Of a DNA stretch of 8,475 nucleotides, positions 1 through 5,774 are shown one piece after another. This DNA comes from an uncultured Porphyromonadaceae bacterium (lineage in GTDB: Bacteria; Bacteroidota; Bacteroidia; Bacteroidales; Muribaculaceae): assembly GCA_947166165.1 (NCBI GenBank), contig CAMVDK010000135.1, positions 1 through 8,475 of the forward strand. The letters run 5' to 3'. The notes below the pieces were generated by a model. It did no database searches, was not told the origin of the DNA, and saw only the letters and a program-made list of their open reading frames with translations. The translations under genes and the position numbers were made by a program. Numbering within the stretch: position 1 is the first letter of the stretch; each line of letters opens with the position of its first letter.

Positions 1-1185
1 GCCGCCCACGCCGGCGCAGTAGGCCAGCAGCTGCCAGAAGATGCCGTCGACGGCCATGTCGCCCGAGGGAGCGAGGGGATACATGCCCATGCAGCCTGCC
101 ACGAGGGGCACGTTGTCGACGATGCTGCTCAGCACGCCTATCACGCCGGTGACCAGGTAGTGGTTGCCGTTGCTCACGCCGTCGAGCCAGGTGCCCATCA
201 TCTTGAGCACGCCTATCTCCTGCAGGCAGCTCACGGCCATGAGGATGCCCAGGAAGAAGAGGATGGTGCTCATGTCGATGCGCGAGAGCAGCGTGCTGAC
301 GCGCTTCTTGAACGAGCCTTTGGCCTTGAGCTTCTTGTTGCCGTAGAAGAGTTCGGTGGCCATCCACAGCAGTCCGAGCACGAGCAGGATGCCCATGAAG
401 GGCGGCAGGTGGGTCACCGAGTGGAACACGGGCACCGAAATCAGTCCGCCCACGCCCACGAGGAGCACCGTTTTGCGCTCGCGGTCCGACAGCTCGTCGG
501 TGCCCGAGTCGGACTCGATGCCGGTGGTCACCAGGTCGCCTTTGAACCAGTACTGCATGATGAACACCGGAATCAGCATCGACACCAGCGAGGGGATGAA
601 AATCTCGGTGATGACGCCCTGCGAGGTGACGAACTCGCTGTTCCACAGCATGATGGTGGTCACATCGCCGATGGGCGAGAAGGCCCCGCCCGAGTTGGCG
701 GCAATCACCACCACCGAGGCGTAAATCAGGCGGTCGTCGTGGTCGTCGACCAACTTGCGCAGCAGCATGATCATCACGATGCTGGTGGTGAGGTTGTCGA
801 GGATGGCACTCAGGAAGAACGTCAGGAAGGCGATGCGCCACAGCAGCTTACGCTTGCTCGAGGTGCGCAGCAGCGTGCGCACGAAGTTGAAGCCGCCGTT
901 CTGGTCCACCACCTCGACAATGGTCATCGCGCCCATGAGGAAGAACAGCGTGGTGGCCGTGTCGCCCAGGTGAAGCTCCACCATGCGGGCCACGTGGTGG
1001 TGCAGCTCGCTGCCCTCCAGGCCGGACGGCACATAGGCGGTGGGGTCAATCATGAACAACGACCAGCACACCACCGACATGATCAAGGCGATGGCCGCCT
1101 TGTTGACCTTGATGATGCTTTCGAGCGCTATGCAGGCATAGCCCAGAATGAATGCGATGACTATCGCTAGTGTGAGTGACGACAT
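1..1185 (-). CDS. nhaD: NhaD-family Na+/H+ antiporter (3' end outside window)
   Basis: This is an inner-membrane antiporter of the ion transporter (IT) superfamily that exports Na+ (or Li+) in exchange for protons, giving salt and alkaline pH tolerance. From the ATG at 1185 the frame stays open for 395 codons to the window edge, so the C-terminus, roughly 50-80 residues by comparison with the family, is missing. Many hydrophobic helices are visible. The two inverted-repeat signature motifs of NhaD are present: SAILDNLTTS at residues 126-135 followed by ANSGGAFSPIGDVTT at 163-177, and the partner SSIVDNVPLVAG at 353-364. The paired D-N motifs (D130/N131 and D357/N358) and D174 are the expected ion-pathway residues. 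A charged, more hydrophilic loop lies near residues 223-238. The gene has its own promoter-like site and lies about 195 nt beyond pdxB, so it is probably a separate unit. ArsB-type and other IT permeases are the alternative, but the motif pattern favours NhaD. Confidence 0.9.
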   Translation of the reverse strand, partial: MSSLTLAIVIAFILGYACIALESIIKVNKAAIALIMSVVCWSLFMIDPTAYVPSGLEGSELHHHVARMVELHLGDTATTLFFLMGAMTIVEVVDQNGGFNFVRTLLRTSSKRKLLWRIAFLTFFLSAILDNLTTSIVMIMLLRKLVDDHDDRLIYASVVVIAANSGGAFSPIGDVTTIMLWNSEFVTSQGVITEIFIPSLVSMLIPVFIMQYWFKGDLVTTGIESDSGTDELSDRERKTVLLVGVGGLISVPVFHSVTHLPPFMGILLVLGLLWMATELFYGNKKLKAKGSFKKRVSTLLSRIDMSTILFFLGILMAVSCLQEIGVLKMMGTWLDGVSNGNHYLVTGVIGVLSSIVDNVPLVAGCMGMYPLAPSGDMAVDGIFWQLLAYCAGVGG

Positions 1186-1244
1186 TTCGGCTTCATAGGC
1201 GCGGGGCGCGAGGCTCCGCGAATATTCTTTCTTGTAACGAGCCG

Positions 1245-1276
1245 CAAAGGTAGCATTTTTTTTTGAAATGAAGAAA
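1245..1276 (-). promoter_or_regulatory. Bacteroidetes-type promoter of nhaD
   Basis: On the minus strand, TACCTTTG (1245-1252) matches the -7 consensus TAnnTTTG exactly. Twenty nucleotides upstream, TTTC (1273-1276) is a one-mismatch -33 element. Transcription would start near 1239, giving a leader of about 55 nt that contains a GC-rich inverted repeat (CGCGG/CCGCG, 1200-1204 with 1216-1220). Confidence 0.65.
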
Positions 1277-1293
1277 AAACAAAATGACAATTA

Positions 1294-1313
1294 TTGATGT
1301 TATTTAACATCAA
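1294..1313. promoter_or_regulatory. Perfect inverted repeat upstream of nhaD, candidate operator
   Basis: TTGATGTTA and TAACATCAA form perfect 9-bp arms around a 2-nt centre in an AT-rich spacer. The site lies just upstream of the predicted nhaD -33 element, where a dimeric transcription factor could bind. On the minus strand it is followed by a T-rich stretch, so it could instead act as a weak terminator for pdxB. I cannot assign a regulator: the half-site TTGAT recalls FNR boxes, but the spacing is wrong for FNR. Confidence 0.45.
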
Positions 1314-1380
1314 ATTTATAACTCAATGTATGTCAATTTGTTATGCTTGAAGAGGATGGCTTGTGGGCAAGGGCTGGCGG

Positions 1381-2388
1381 TCAGGAGCGGGGCGGTGCCA
1401 CTTCGTTGCGCAGGTGATAGTGGTTGCGCAGGCTCTCGAAGGCATCGGGGTGGCTGCGCAGCATGGCGGTGTCGGCCAGAGGGTTGTAGCTGGCCATGAC
1501 GGCGGGCAGCGTGACGCCGGTGGCGCCGAGCAGCGGTGTGCTGGCCTGCACGGGGGCGGCATGCCAGCCGAAGTGGGCGTTGAGTGCCTCGACCACCATG
1601 GCCGTGCCGCGCTGCTTGCCCTGCAGCGAGTAGCCGGCGATGTGGGGCGTGGCCACGAAGGCCTTGTCGAGCAGCGGCCGGCTGATGTCGGGCTCGTGTT
1701 CCCAGCAGTCGATGGCCAGGTCGCCGCTCCACTCGAGTAGCGCCGGCGTGCTGCACACTTCGCCCCGGGCGGCGTTGAGCAGCAGGCGGCAGCGGTGGGC
1801 ACGGCGCAGCAGGGCGGAGTCGCACAGGTGCCACGTGGGCCACCGGCCCTGGCGCGTGAGCGGGGTGTGCAGGGTGATGACGTCGGCCTGGGCGGCCAGC
1901 TCGTGGAGCGTGACGAAGCCGGCGCCGCCTTCGCGGGCGGCGCGGGGCGGGTCGCACAGCAGCACGCGCATGCCCAGTTCCACAGCCCATCGCGCCACGA
2001 TGCTGCCCACATGGCCCACGCCCACCACGCCCAGCGTGAGCGCAACCGGCGAGGCGATGCCGCGGTGGCGCATCCAATGGCCCAGGGTGGCGTGCACCCA
2101 CTGCGCCACAGCGGGCGCATTGCAGCCGGGCGCGTTGGCCACGGCGATGTGGTGCGAGCGGCAGTAGTCGAGGTCGATGTGGTCGGTGCCGATGGTGGCT
2201 GTGCCGATCAACTCCACCTGGCTGCCGTCGAGCAGCGCGGCGTCGCAGCGCGTGCGGGTGCGCACGAGCAGCGCGTGGGCCGTGCGCACATCGGCGGCGG
2301 TGATGCGCTCGAGGTAGTCCACCCGGGCATAAGGCTCGAGGAGGCCGCGCAGGTGAGGGATATGGCTGTCGGCCACCACACGTTTCAT
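1381..2388 (-). CDS. pdxB: Erythronate-4-phosphate dehydrogenase
   Basis: This is the NAD-dependent 2-hydroxyacid dehydrogenase that oxidises 4-phospho-D-erythronate to 2-oxo-3-hydroxy-4-phosphobutanoate in the DXP-dependent pathway to pyridoxal 5'-phosphate; it is cytoplasmic. The product is 335 residues, slightly shorter than E. coli PdxB (378). Landmarks in order: the PdxB-type N-terminus with VADSHIP and LLEPYA; GTATIGTDHID (62-72); APGCNA (86-91); the Rossmann GVGHVG (123-128) with the acidic D146 that selects NAD over NADP; HTPLT (174-178); catalytic R208 in NAARGE, E232 in WEHEPDI, and H249 in TPHIAGYSLQGKQRG. The last motif separates PdxB from SerA-like relatives. The ATG overlaps the stop of the preceding membrane-protein gene as ATGA, which predicts translational coupling. 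It is the last gene of the purD operon. No clear GC hairpin with a T-run follows the stop. Confidence 0.94.
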   Translation of the reverse strand: MKRVVADSHIPHLRGLLEPYARVDYLERITAADVRTAHALLVRTRTRCDAALLDGSQVELIGTATIGTDHIDLDYCRSHHIAVANAPGCNAPAVAQWVHATLGHWMRHRGIASPVALTLGVVGVGHVGSIVARWAVELGMRVLLCDPPRAAREGGAGFVTLHELAAQADVITLHTPLTRQGRWPTWHLCDSALLRRAHRCRLLLNAARGEVCSTPALLEWSGDLAIDCWEHEPDISRPLLDKAFVATPHIAGYSLQGKQRGTAMVVEALNAHFGWHAAPVQASTPLLGATGVTLPAVMASYNPLADTAMLRSHPDAFESLRNHYHLRNEVAPPRS

Positions 2389-3365
2389 AGTGCGACGCTG
2401 GCTGCAAACGCCCCCAGACACGCGGCTGCCAGGGCGATGATGAAGATGTAGCGCTTGGGGAAGCGGCCAATGGTGAACGCATGGGCGATTTGCACCGACA
2501 GGCACAGGTTGAGCAGCGGCAGGTAGGCCGTCAGGTGGCGGTAGTCGGCACACATGGCCAGCATGGCCAGCAGCGAGGTCATCACGAAGAACGAGTTGTA
2601 GACGCGCAGCTGCAGGCGGTAGTTGTAGATGGCCAGCAGATTGAGGGCCGTGAGCGCCACGGTGAGCAGCACCACAAAGGCGCACCAGCCCACCAGCAGC
2701 CGCACCTGCGAGAGGTCGAGCGTCTGCCACAGCGGGTTGAGCTCCATGAGCCTGACATCGGACGGAGCGGCGAGCCCCAGCCCGAACACAATCCAGAACG
2801 GTGTGAACAGCCCGATGAGCGCCGCCACCACGCCCCGCCAGTTCATCGCGCGCAGGTAGGCGAAGCCCAGCAGGAAGGCCGCAATGAGCACCACCACGGC
2901 CCAGTGGACCATCACCGCGAACGCCAAGGCGCACATCACCAGGAATATGGGCCGCTGGGCCTGCTTGTCCTGGTAGCACCCGAAGAGCACCAGCGCGCCC
3001 ACCGCCAGCAGCAGCGCCAGCACGGTGCCCGTGCCGAAGGTGCAGCTCGTGAGCGGACTGCCCAGCTCGAGCAGGAAAAACGCCCCGGCGCCGACAAAGG
3101 TGAGCGACTTGACGAAGTTGAACAGCTTGCTCAGCAGTTGCATGAGCAGCGCCGTGCCCACGATGCAGGCCACGTTCAGCGCCGGCGACAGCCAGGGGCT
3201 TGACGAGAGGGCCTCGTCGATGGTGAAGAGCATGCCTCGCCCGGCCTCGGTGGGCGGCACCTGCCCCGTGGCGGTGACCAGCGTGGCGGTGAGCGCCAGC
3301 AGCAGGCCTGCCAGCACGGCAAACCCGCGTCCGTTGATGAAATCGATGATCCAGTTGTCGTTCAT
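2385..3365 (-). CDS. Polytopic membrane protein, DUF6427-like
   Basis: A 326-residue integral membrane protein of unknown function. Hydrophobic segments are visible near residues 13-33, 60-78, 87-101, 112-130, 140-168, 177-199, 222-246, 258-272, 279-297 and 305-326, suggesting about nine or ten helices. There are no recognisable catalytic motifs and no signal peptide distinct from the first helix. Size, hydropathy, the N-terminal 'WIIDFINGRGFAVL' style and position beside purD resemble the Bacteroidetes family DUF6427. That assignment is from memory of family character and gene context, not a search. The ATG at 3365 lies 24 nt after the purD stop, and the gene's stop overlaps the pdxB start by 4 nt, so it is co-transcribed and probably translationally coupled with pdxB. 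This suggests, without proving, a housekeeping role linked to growth or nucleotide and cofactor supply. A permease or an O-antigen-ligase-like polytopic enzyme cannot be excluded. Confidence 0.8.
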   Translation of the reverse strand: MNDNWIIDFINGRGFAVLAGLLLALTATLVTATGQVPPTEAGRGMLFTIDEALSSSPWLSPALNVACIVGTALLMQLLSKLFNFVKSLTFVGAGAFFLLELGSPLTSCTFGTGTVLALLLAVGALVLFGCYQDKQAQRPIFLVMCALAFAVMVHWAVVVLIAAFLLGFAYLRAMNWRGVVAALIGLFTPFWIVFGLGLAAPSDVRLMELNPLWQTLDLSQVRLLVGWCAFVVLLTVALTALNLLAIYNYRLQLRVYNSFFVMTSLLAMLAMCADYRHLTAYLPLLNLCLSVQIAHAFTIGRFPKRYIFIIALAAACLGAFAASVAL

Positions 3366-3389
3366 GATGCGTTGAGGCCTATGGCGGCG

Positions 3390-4661
3390 CTATCGCCCGA
3401 TGTCGTTGCGGTGGTAGGCGCCGTCGAAGTGGATGCGCTCCACGTTGGCGTAGGTGCGCTCGAGGGCTTCGGCCAGCGTGGGTGCGAGCGTGGTGACAGC
3501 CAGCACGCGTCCGCCGTTGGTGAGCAGGCGGTCGCCGTCGGCGCGCGTGCCGGCGTGGAACACGATGCTGTCCTTCACCTGGTCGACGCCGTCGATCTGG
3601 TCGCCCTTGCGGTAGGCCTCGGGATACCCGCCTGCGGTCACAATCACCGTGGCGGCGGCGCGCGGGTCGGTGGCCACAGCCACCTCGTCCACACGGCCCG
3701 TGGCGGCGGCCTCGAGCAGTTCCACCAGGTCGGCCTGCAAGCGGGGCATCACGCTCTGCGTCTCGGGGTCGCCCATGCGCACGTTGTACTCAATCACATA
3801 GGGGTCGCCGTCCACGTTCATCAGCCCGAAGAAGATGAACCCGCAGTAGGGCAGGCCGTCGGCAGCGAGTCCGGCCACGGTGGGCTCGACGACACGCTGG
3901 CGCACCTTGGCCATGAAGGCCTCGTCGGCCATGGCCACGGGCGATATGCTGCCCATGCCGCCGGTGTTGAGGCCGGTGTCTCCTTCGCCCACGCGCTTGT
4001 AGTCCTTGGCCACGGGCAGCAGCTGCCAGTGGCGGCCGTCGGTGACCACAAACACCGAGCACTCCTCGCCGTGGAGAAACTGCTCGATGACCACCTCGCG
4101 GCTGGCTTGGCCGAACTTGCCGTCGAGCATGGCCTGCAGCTGCGTGCGCGCCTCGGCCAGCGTGTCGACAATGAGCACGCCCTTGCCAGCGGCCAGTCCG
4201 CTGGCCTTGAGCACGAAGGGCGGGCGCTGGCCGTCGAGGAAGGCCAAGCCCTGGTCGATGTGCTGCTGGTCGATGGCGATGTGCCGCGCGGTGGGGATGC
4301 CGTGGTGCTGCATGAAGGCTTTGGCGAAGGCTTTGCTGCCCTCGAGCCGCGCGCCGGCGGCCGAGGGCCCCACCACCATGACGCGGCTCACGGCCGGCGT
4401 GGCGGCGAAGTGGTCGGCGATGCCAGCCACCAGCGGGTCCTCGCTGCCCACCACGAGCATGTCGATGTGGTGGTCGACGGCGGCCTGCGTCACAGCGGCG
4501 AAGTCCATGGGACTCACCGCCAGATTGGTGCCATAGGCCGCGGTGCCCGGGTTGCCGGGGGCGATAAACAGCCGGCCCAGACGCGGGCTTTGACTCAGTT
4601 TCCAGGCCAGGGCGCACTCGCGGCCGCCCGACCCCAGCAGCAGGATGTTGAGATGGTTCAT
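3390..4661 (-). CDS. purD: Phosphoribosylamine--glycine ligase (GAR synthetase)
   Basis: This cytoplasmic ATP-grasp enzyme joins 5-phosphoribosylamine and glycine with ATP to make glycinamide ribonucleotide, the second step of de novo purine synthesis. The product is 423 residues, close to E. coli PurD (429). Visible motifs: GSGGREC (10-16) of the N-terminal domain; IAPGNPGT (33-40); GSEDPLVAGIAD (72-83); ATP-grasp LKASGLAAGKGV (151-162); EEC-SVFVVTDG (199-209); YKRVGEGDTGLNTGGMGS (221-238); and EYNVRMGDPETQ (291-302), which carries the metal-binding Glu and Asn. An in-frame ATG eight codons earlier (4685) is rejected because the predicted promoter -7 element ends at 4687, so the transcript should begin inside that extension. 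The usual His of the GREHA motif is Cys at residue 16. It is first in an operon with the DUF6427-like gene and pdxB. No purine riboswitch fits in the roughly 20-nt leader. Confidence 0.97.
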   Translation of the reverse strand: MNHLNILLLGSGGRECALAWKLSQSPRLGRLFIAPGNPGTAAYGTNLAVSPMDFAAVTQAAVDHHIDMLVVGSEDPLVAGIADHFAATPAVSRVMVVGPSAAGARLEGSKAFAKAFMQHHGIPTARHIAIDQQHIDQGLAFLDGQRPPFVLKASGLAAGKGVLIVDTLAEARTQLQAMLDGKFGQASREVVIEQFLHGEECSVFVVTDGRHWQLLPVAKDYKRVGEGDTGLNTGGMGSISPVAMADEAFMAKVRQRVVEPTVAGLAADGLPYCGFIFFGLMNVDGDPYVIEYNVRMGDPETQSVMPRLQADLVELLEAAATGRVDEVAVATDPRAAATVIVTAGGYPEAYRKGDQIDGVDQVKDSIVFHAGTRADGDRLLTNGGRVLAVTTLAPTLAEALERTYANVERIHFDGAYHRNDIGR

Positions 4662-4686
4662 TGCGGTGTAAGGAAAAAATTTCACG

Positions 4687-4718
4687 CAAAATTACGCAAT
4701 TCTGCCCGAACGGCCAAA
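4687..4718 (-). promoter_or_regulatory. Consensus Bacteroidetes promoter of the purD operon
   Basis: On the minus strand TTTG (4715-4718) is followed after exactly 20 nt by TAATTTTG (4687-4694), a full match to the -33/-7 pattern of the Bacteroidetes primary sigma factor. Transcription should start near 4681, giving a leader of about 20 nt and fixing the purD start at 4661. A second TAnnTTTG (TACATTTG, 4715-4722) overlaps the -33 box but has no -33 element at the right distance. Confidence 0.8.
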
Positions 4719-4721
4719 TGT

Positions 4722-4926
4722 AGAACCCACCTAAGGTGGATTCTATAAATTGCAAAAAAGTAATGAATGGTTTTGGCCGTCTTGGGTCGCTTGCTGGCAT
4801 CTTTTGTCTCAACTGCTTGAACCGTAGCCCGCTACTGCTTCGCGCAGCTTGAGCCAAAACCTGCTCAGCAATCAAGCCCAATTCGGCTCAAGCAATTTAT
4901 AGAACCCACCTAAAGAACCCACCTAA
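4722..4926. repeat. Nested palindromic intergenic element with 13-bp flanking repeats
   Basis: Four sets of complementary arms are concentric: 4732-4753 with 4892-4913 (22 nt, 20 matching); 4769-4777 with 4853-4861 (GGTTTTGGC/GCCAAAACC, perfect); 4808-4816 with 4844-4852 (one bulge); and 4824-4828 with 4831-4835 (GTAGC/GCTAC). The sequence AGAACCCACCTAA occurs exactly at 4722-4734, 4901-4913 and 4914-4926, so a segment of about 179 nt is bracketed by 13-bp perfect direct repeats. There is no coding potential inside. It may be a MITE-like or REP-like palindromic element, or the DNA of a structured RNA. It sits between the terminator of the small secreted-protein gene and the purD promoter, and its left end abuts the purD -33 box. 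Confidence 0.7.
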
Positions 4927-4957
4927 AAAAGCAGAGCCGCCCCTCGGGGGGCGGCTC
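4925..4957 (-). terminator. Intrinsic terminator of the small secreted-protein gene
   Basis: A perfect 10-bp GC-rich stem (GAGCCGCCCC with GGGGCGGCTC, 4934-4957) around a 4-nt loop is followed on the minus strand by TGC and then six Ts (4925-4930). It lies about 55 nt past the stop at 5012. A second, T-run-less hairpin (TCAAAGC/GCTTTGA, 4975-4993) sits between them. Confidence 0.85.
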
Positions 4958-5000
4958 CAGATGCTCGTCGAGCGTCAAAGCCTCAAGCTTTGAGCGCGTT

Positions 5001-5011
5001 AGAATCCACCT
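5001..5011 (+). repeat. Extra copy of the AGAAYCCACCT 11-mer
   Basis: AGAATCCACCT directly abuts the stop codon of the small secreted-protein gene. The same 11-mer (C or T at position 5) occurs at 4722, 4901 and 4914 and, inverted, at 4734-4744. This makes five copies within about 290 nt. Confidence 0.6.
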
Positions 5012-5581
5012 TTAGTAGACCACCTTGGTCGATGACGTGGTGCCGTCGGCGTAGCGGTTGACGACGATGTTCACGCCGTCGAAGGGCTTCTGGCTGGTGC
5101 GTCCTGTCAGGTCGCAGTAGGTGGTAGCCACCACCTGGCGCTGGGTGTCGAGGTCGCGGACAGCCGTCGAGACTTCGTCGGCGGTGACCGTGATGCGCGT
5201 CATGCGCACCTGGGCTGTGGGCTTGAAGGTGACCGACTGGGCCAGTCCCTCCCAGCGGCCCGTCAGGCCGTCCTGGTCGTAGCTGTAGCCATCGGGGGCA
5301 TACTGGTAGAAGTAGGTGGCGCCATAGTTGTAGTTGGTGCAGTTGAACTCAATGTTGGTGATCAAGGCGTCGTCGGCCTCCACCACCATGTCGGTGAGTG
5401 CGAGCACAACATAGTAGTTGGGGTAGTCCATGTGCGACATCGTGATGGTGATGCCGTCTTTGGTGACCGACGTAGCACCAGTGTCGTTGCCCGTTCCGGC
5501 CACAAACACCACATCCTTGGCCATCACAGCACCGGTGGCCATCACTGCCATAAGCATAATTGCGAGTAATTTTTTCATCAT
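5012..5581 (-). CDS. Small secreted beta-rich protein with sorting-type C-terminal tail
   Basis: A 189-residue protein of unknown function. Residues 1-21 form a clear Sec signal peptide (MMKK, hydrophobic core, VMA before K22). Residues 22-136 read as one beta-rich domain containing KDGITITMS (41-49), ITNIEFNC (74-81), DGYSYDQDGLTGRWEG (97-112), QSVTFKP (115-121) and QVRMTRITVT (124-133). This pattern resembles beta-sandwich modules common in secreted Bacteroidales proteins, but I cannot name the family. The tail (about 148-189) has Y-C-DLTGR, P, G-V-NIVV, DG and a terminal KVVY, like the type 9 secretion (TIGR04183-like) C-terminal domain. The product is therefore probably exported, and either surface-attached or released. 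There are two ATGs (5581 and 5578); I take the first. The frame stays open well upstream into the TPM gene, but that extension is a shadow because the -7 element and signal peptide define the start. It is probably monocistronic. Confidence 0.85.
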   Translation of the reverse strand: MMKKLLAIMLMAVMATGAVMAKDVVFVAGTGNDTGATSVTKDGITITMSHMDYPNYYVVLALTDMVVEADDALITNIEFNCTNYNYGATYFYQYAPDGYSYDQDGLTGRWEGLAQSVTFKPTAQVRMTRITVTADEVSTAVRDLDTQRQVVATTYCDLTGRTSQKPFDGVNIVVNRYADGTTSSTKVVY

Positions 5582-5625
5582 GTCAGTTAATTTTAGGTTG
5601 GTTATTATAAATATGAATTGAAAGG

Positions 5626-5633
5626 CAAAGTTA
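5626..5633 (-). promoter_or_regulatory. -7 element for the small secreted-protein gene
   Basis: TAACTTTG on the minus strand matches TAnnTTTG exactly and is the same octamer used upstream of lemA. No good -33 TTTG lies 19-21 nt further upstream. The predicted leader is about 40 nt and AT-rich. Confidence 0.55.
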
Positions 5634-5741
5634 CAACATTTTGGCGAAACAGGCATAAGAAAAGCCGAAAAGATTGGCACATAGGCCGTTTTTTGCGATT
5701 TTCGGTGGTCCCTGGGATGCCGGCCCCCTGAGTGCCAAAAG

Positions 5742-5774
5742 TGGTGAAGTGCCGGTGCCGGCCGGCGGTCACCA
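5742..5774 (-). terminator. Possible weak terminator after the TPM operon
   Basis: TGGTGA and TCACCA arms (5769-5774 with 5742-5747) enclose a very GC-rich GCCGGC-type core. On the minus strand the hairpin overlaps the stop codon of the glycine-rich TPM gene and is followed by only four Ts. Nothing better is visible between 5582 and 5768, so some read-through into the next gene is possible. Confidence 0.25.

Noticed and set aside
160..1170. Long plus-strand open frame opposite nhaD
   Set aside because: Its product is dominated by His, Glu, Ala and Val with no hydrophobic core or motif, the typical antisense shadow of a GC-rich gene. The minus strand encodes a clear NhaD.
1294..1313. FNR box
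   Set aside because: TTGAT and ATCAA are separated by 10 nt instead of the 4 nt required.
1381..2979. N-terminally extended frame for pdxB
   Set aside because: The extension overlaps the membrane-protein gene in another frame, and its translation lacks family features. The ATG at 2388 begins the PdxB N-terminus exactly and overlaps the upstream stop as ATGA.
4715..4722. TACATTTG as the main -7 element of purD
   Set aside because: It fits TAnnTTTG but lacks a -33 element 19-21 nt upstream; it overlaps the -33 box of the better-spaced promoter.
3372..4748. 458-codon plus-strand open frame
   Set aside because: It is the antisense shadow of purD, with His/Gly/Val-rich low-complexity translation and no promoter; purD matches its family along its full length.
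4662..5011. A small gene or tRNA in the 350-nt intergenic region
   Set aside because: No credible start with coding composition and no tRNA arms are seen; the region is explained by the terminator, the palindromic repeat and the purD promoter.
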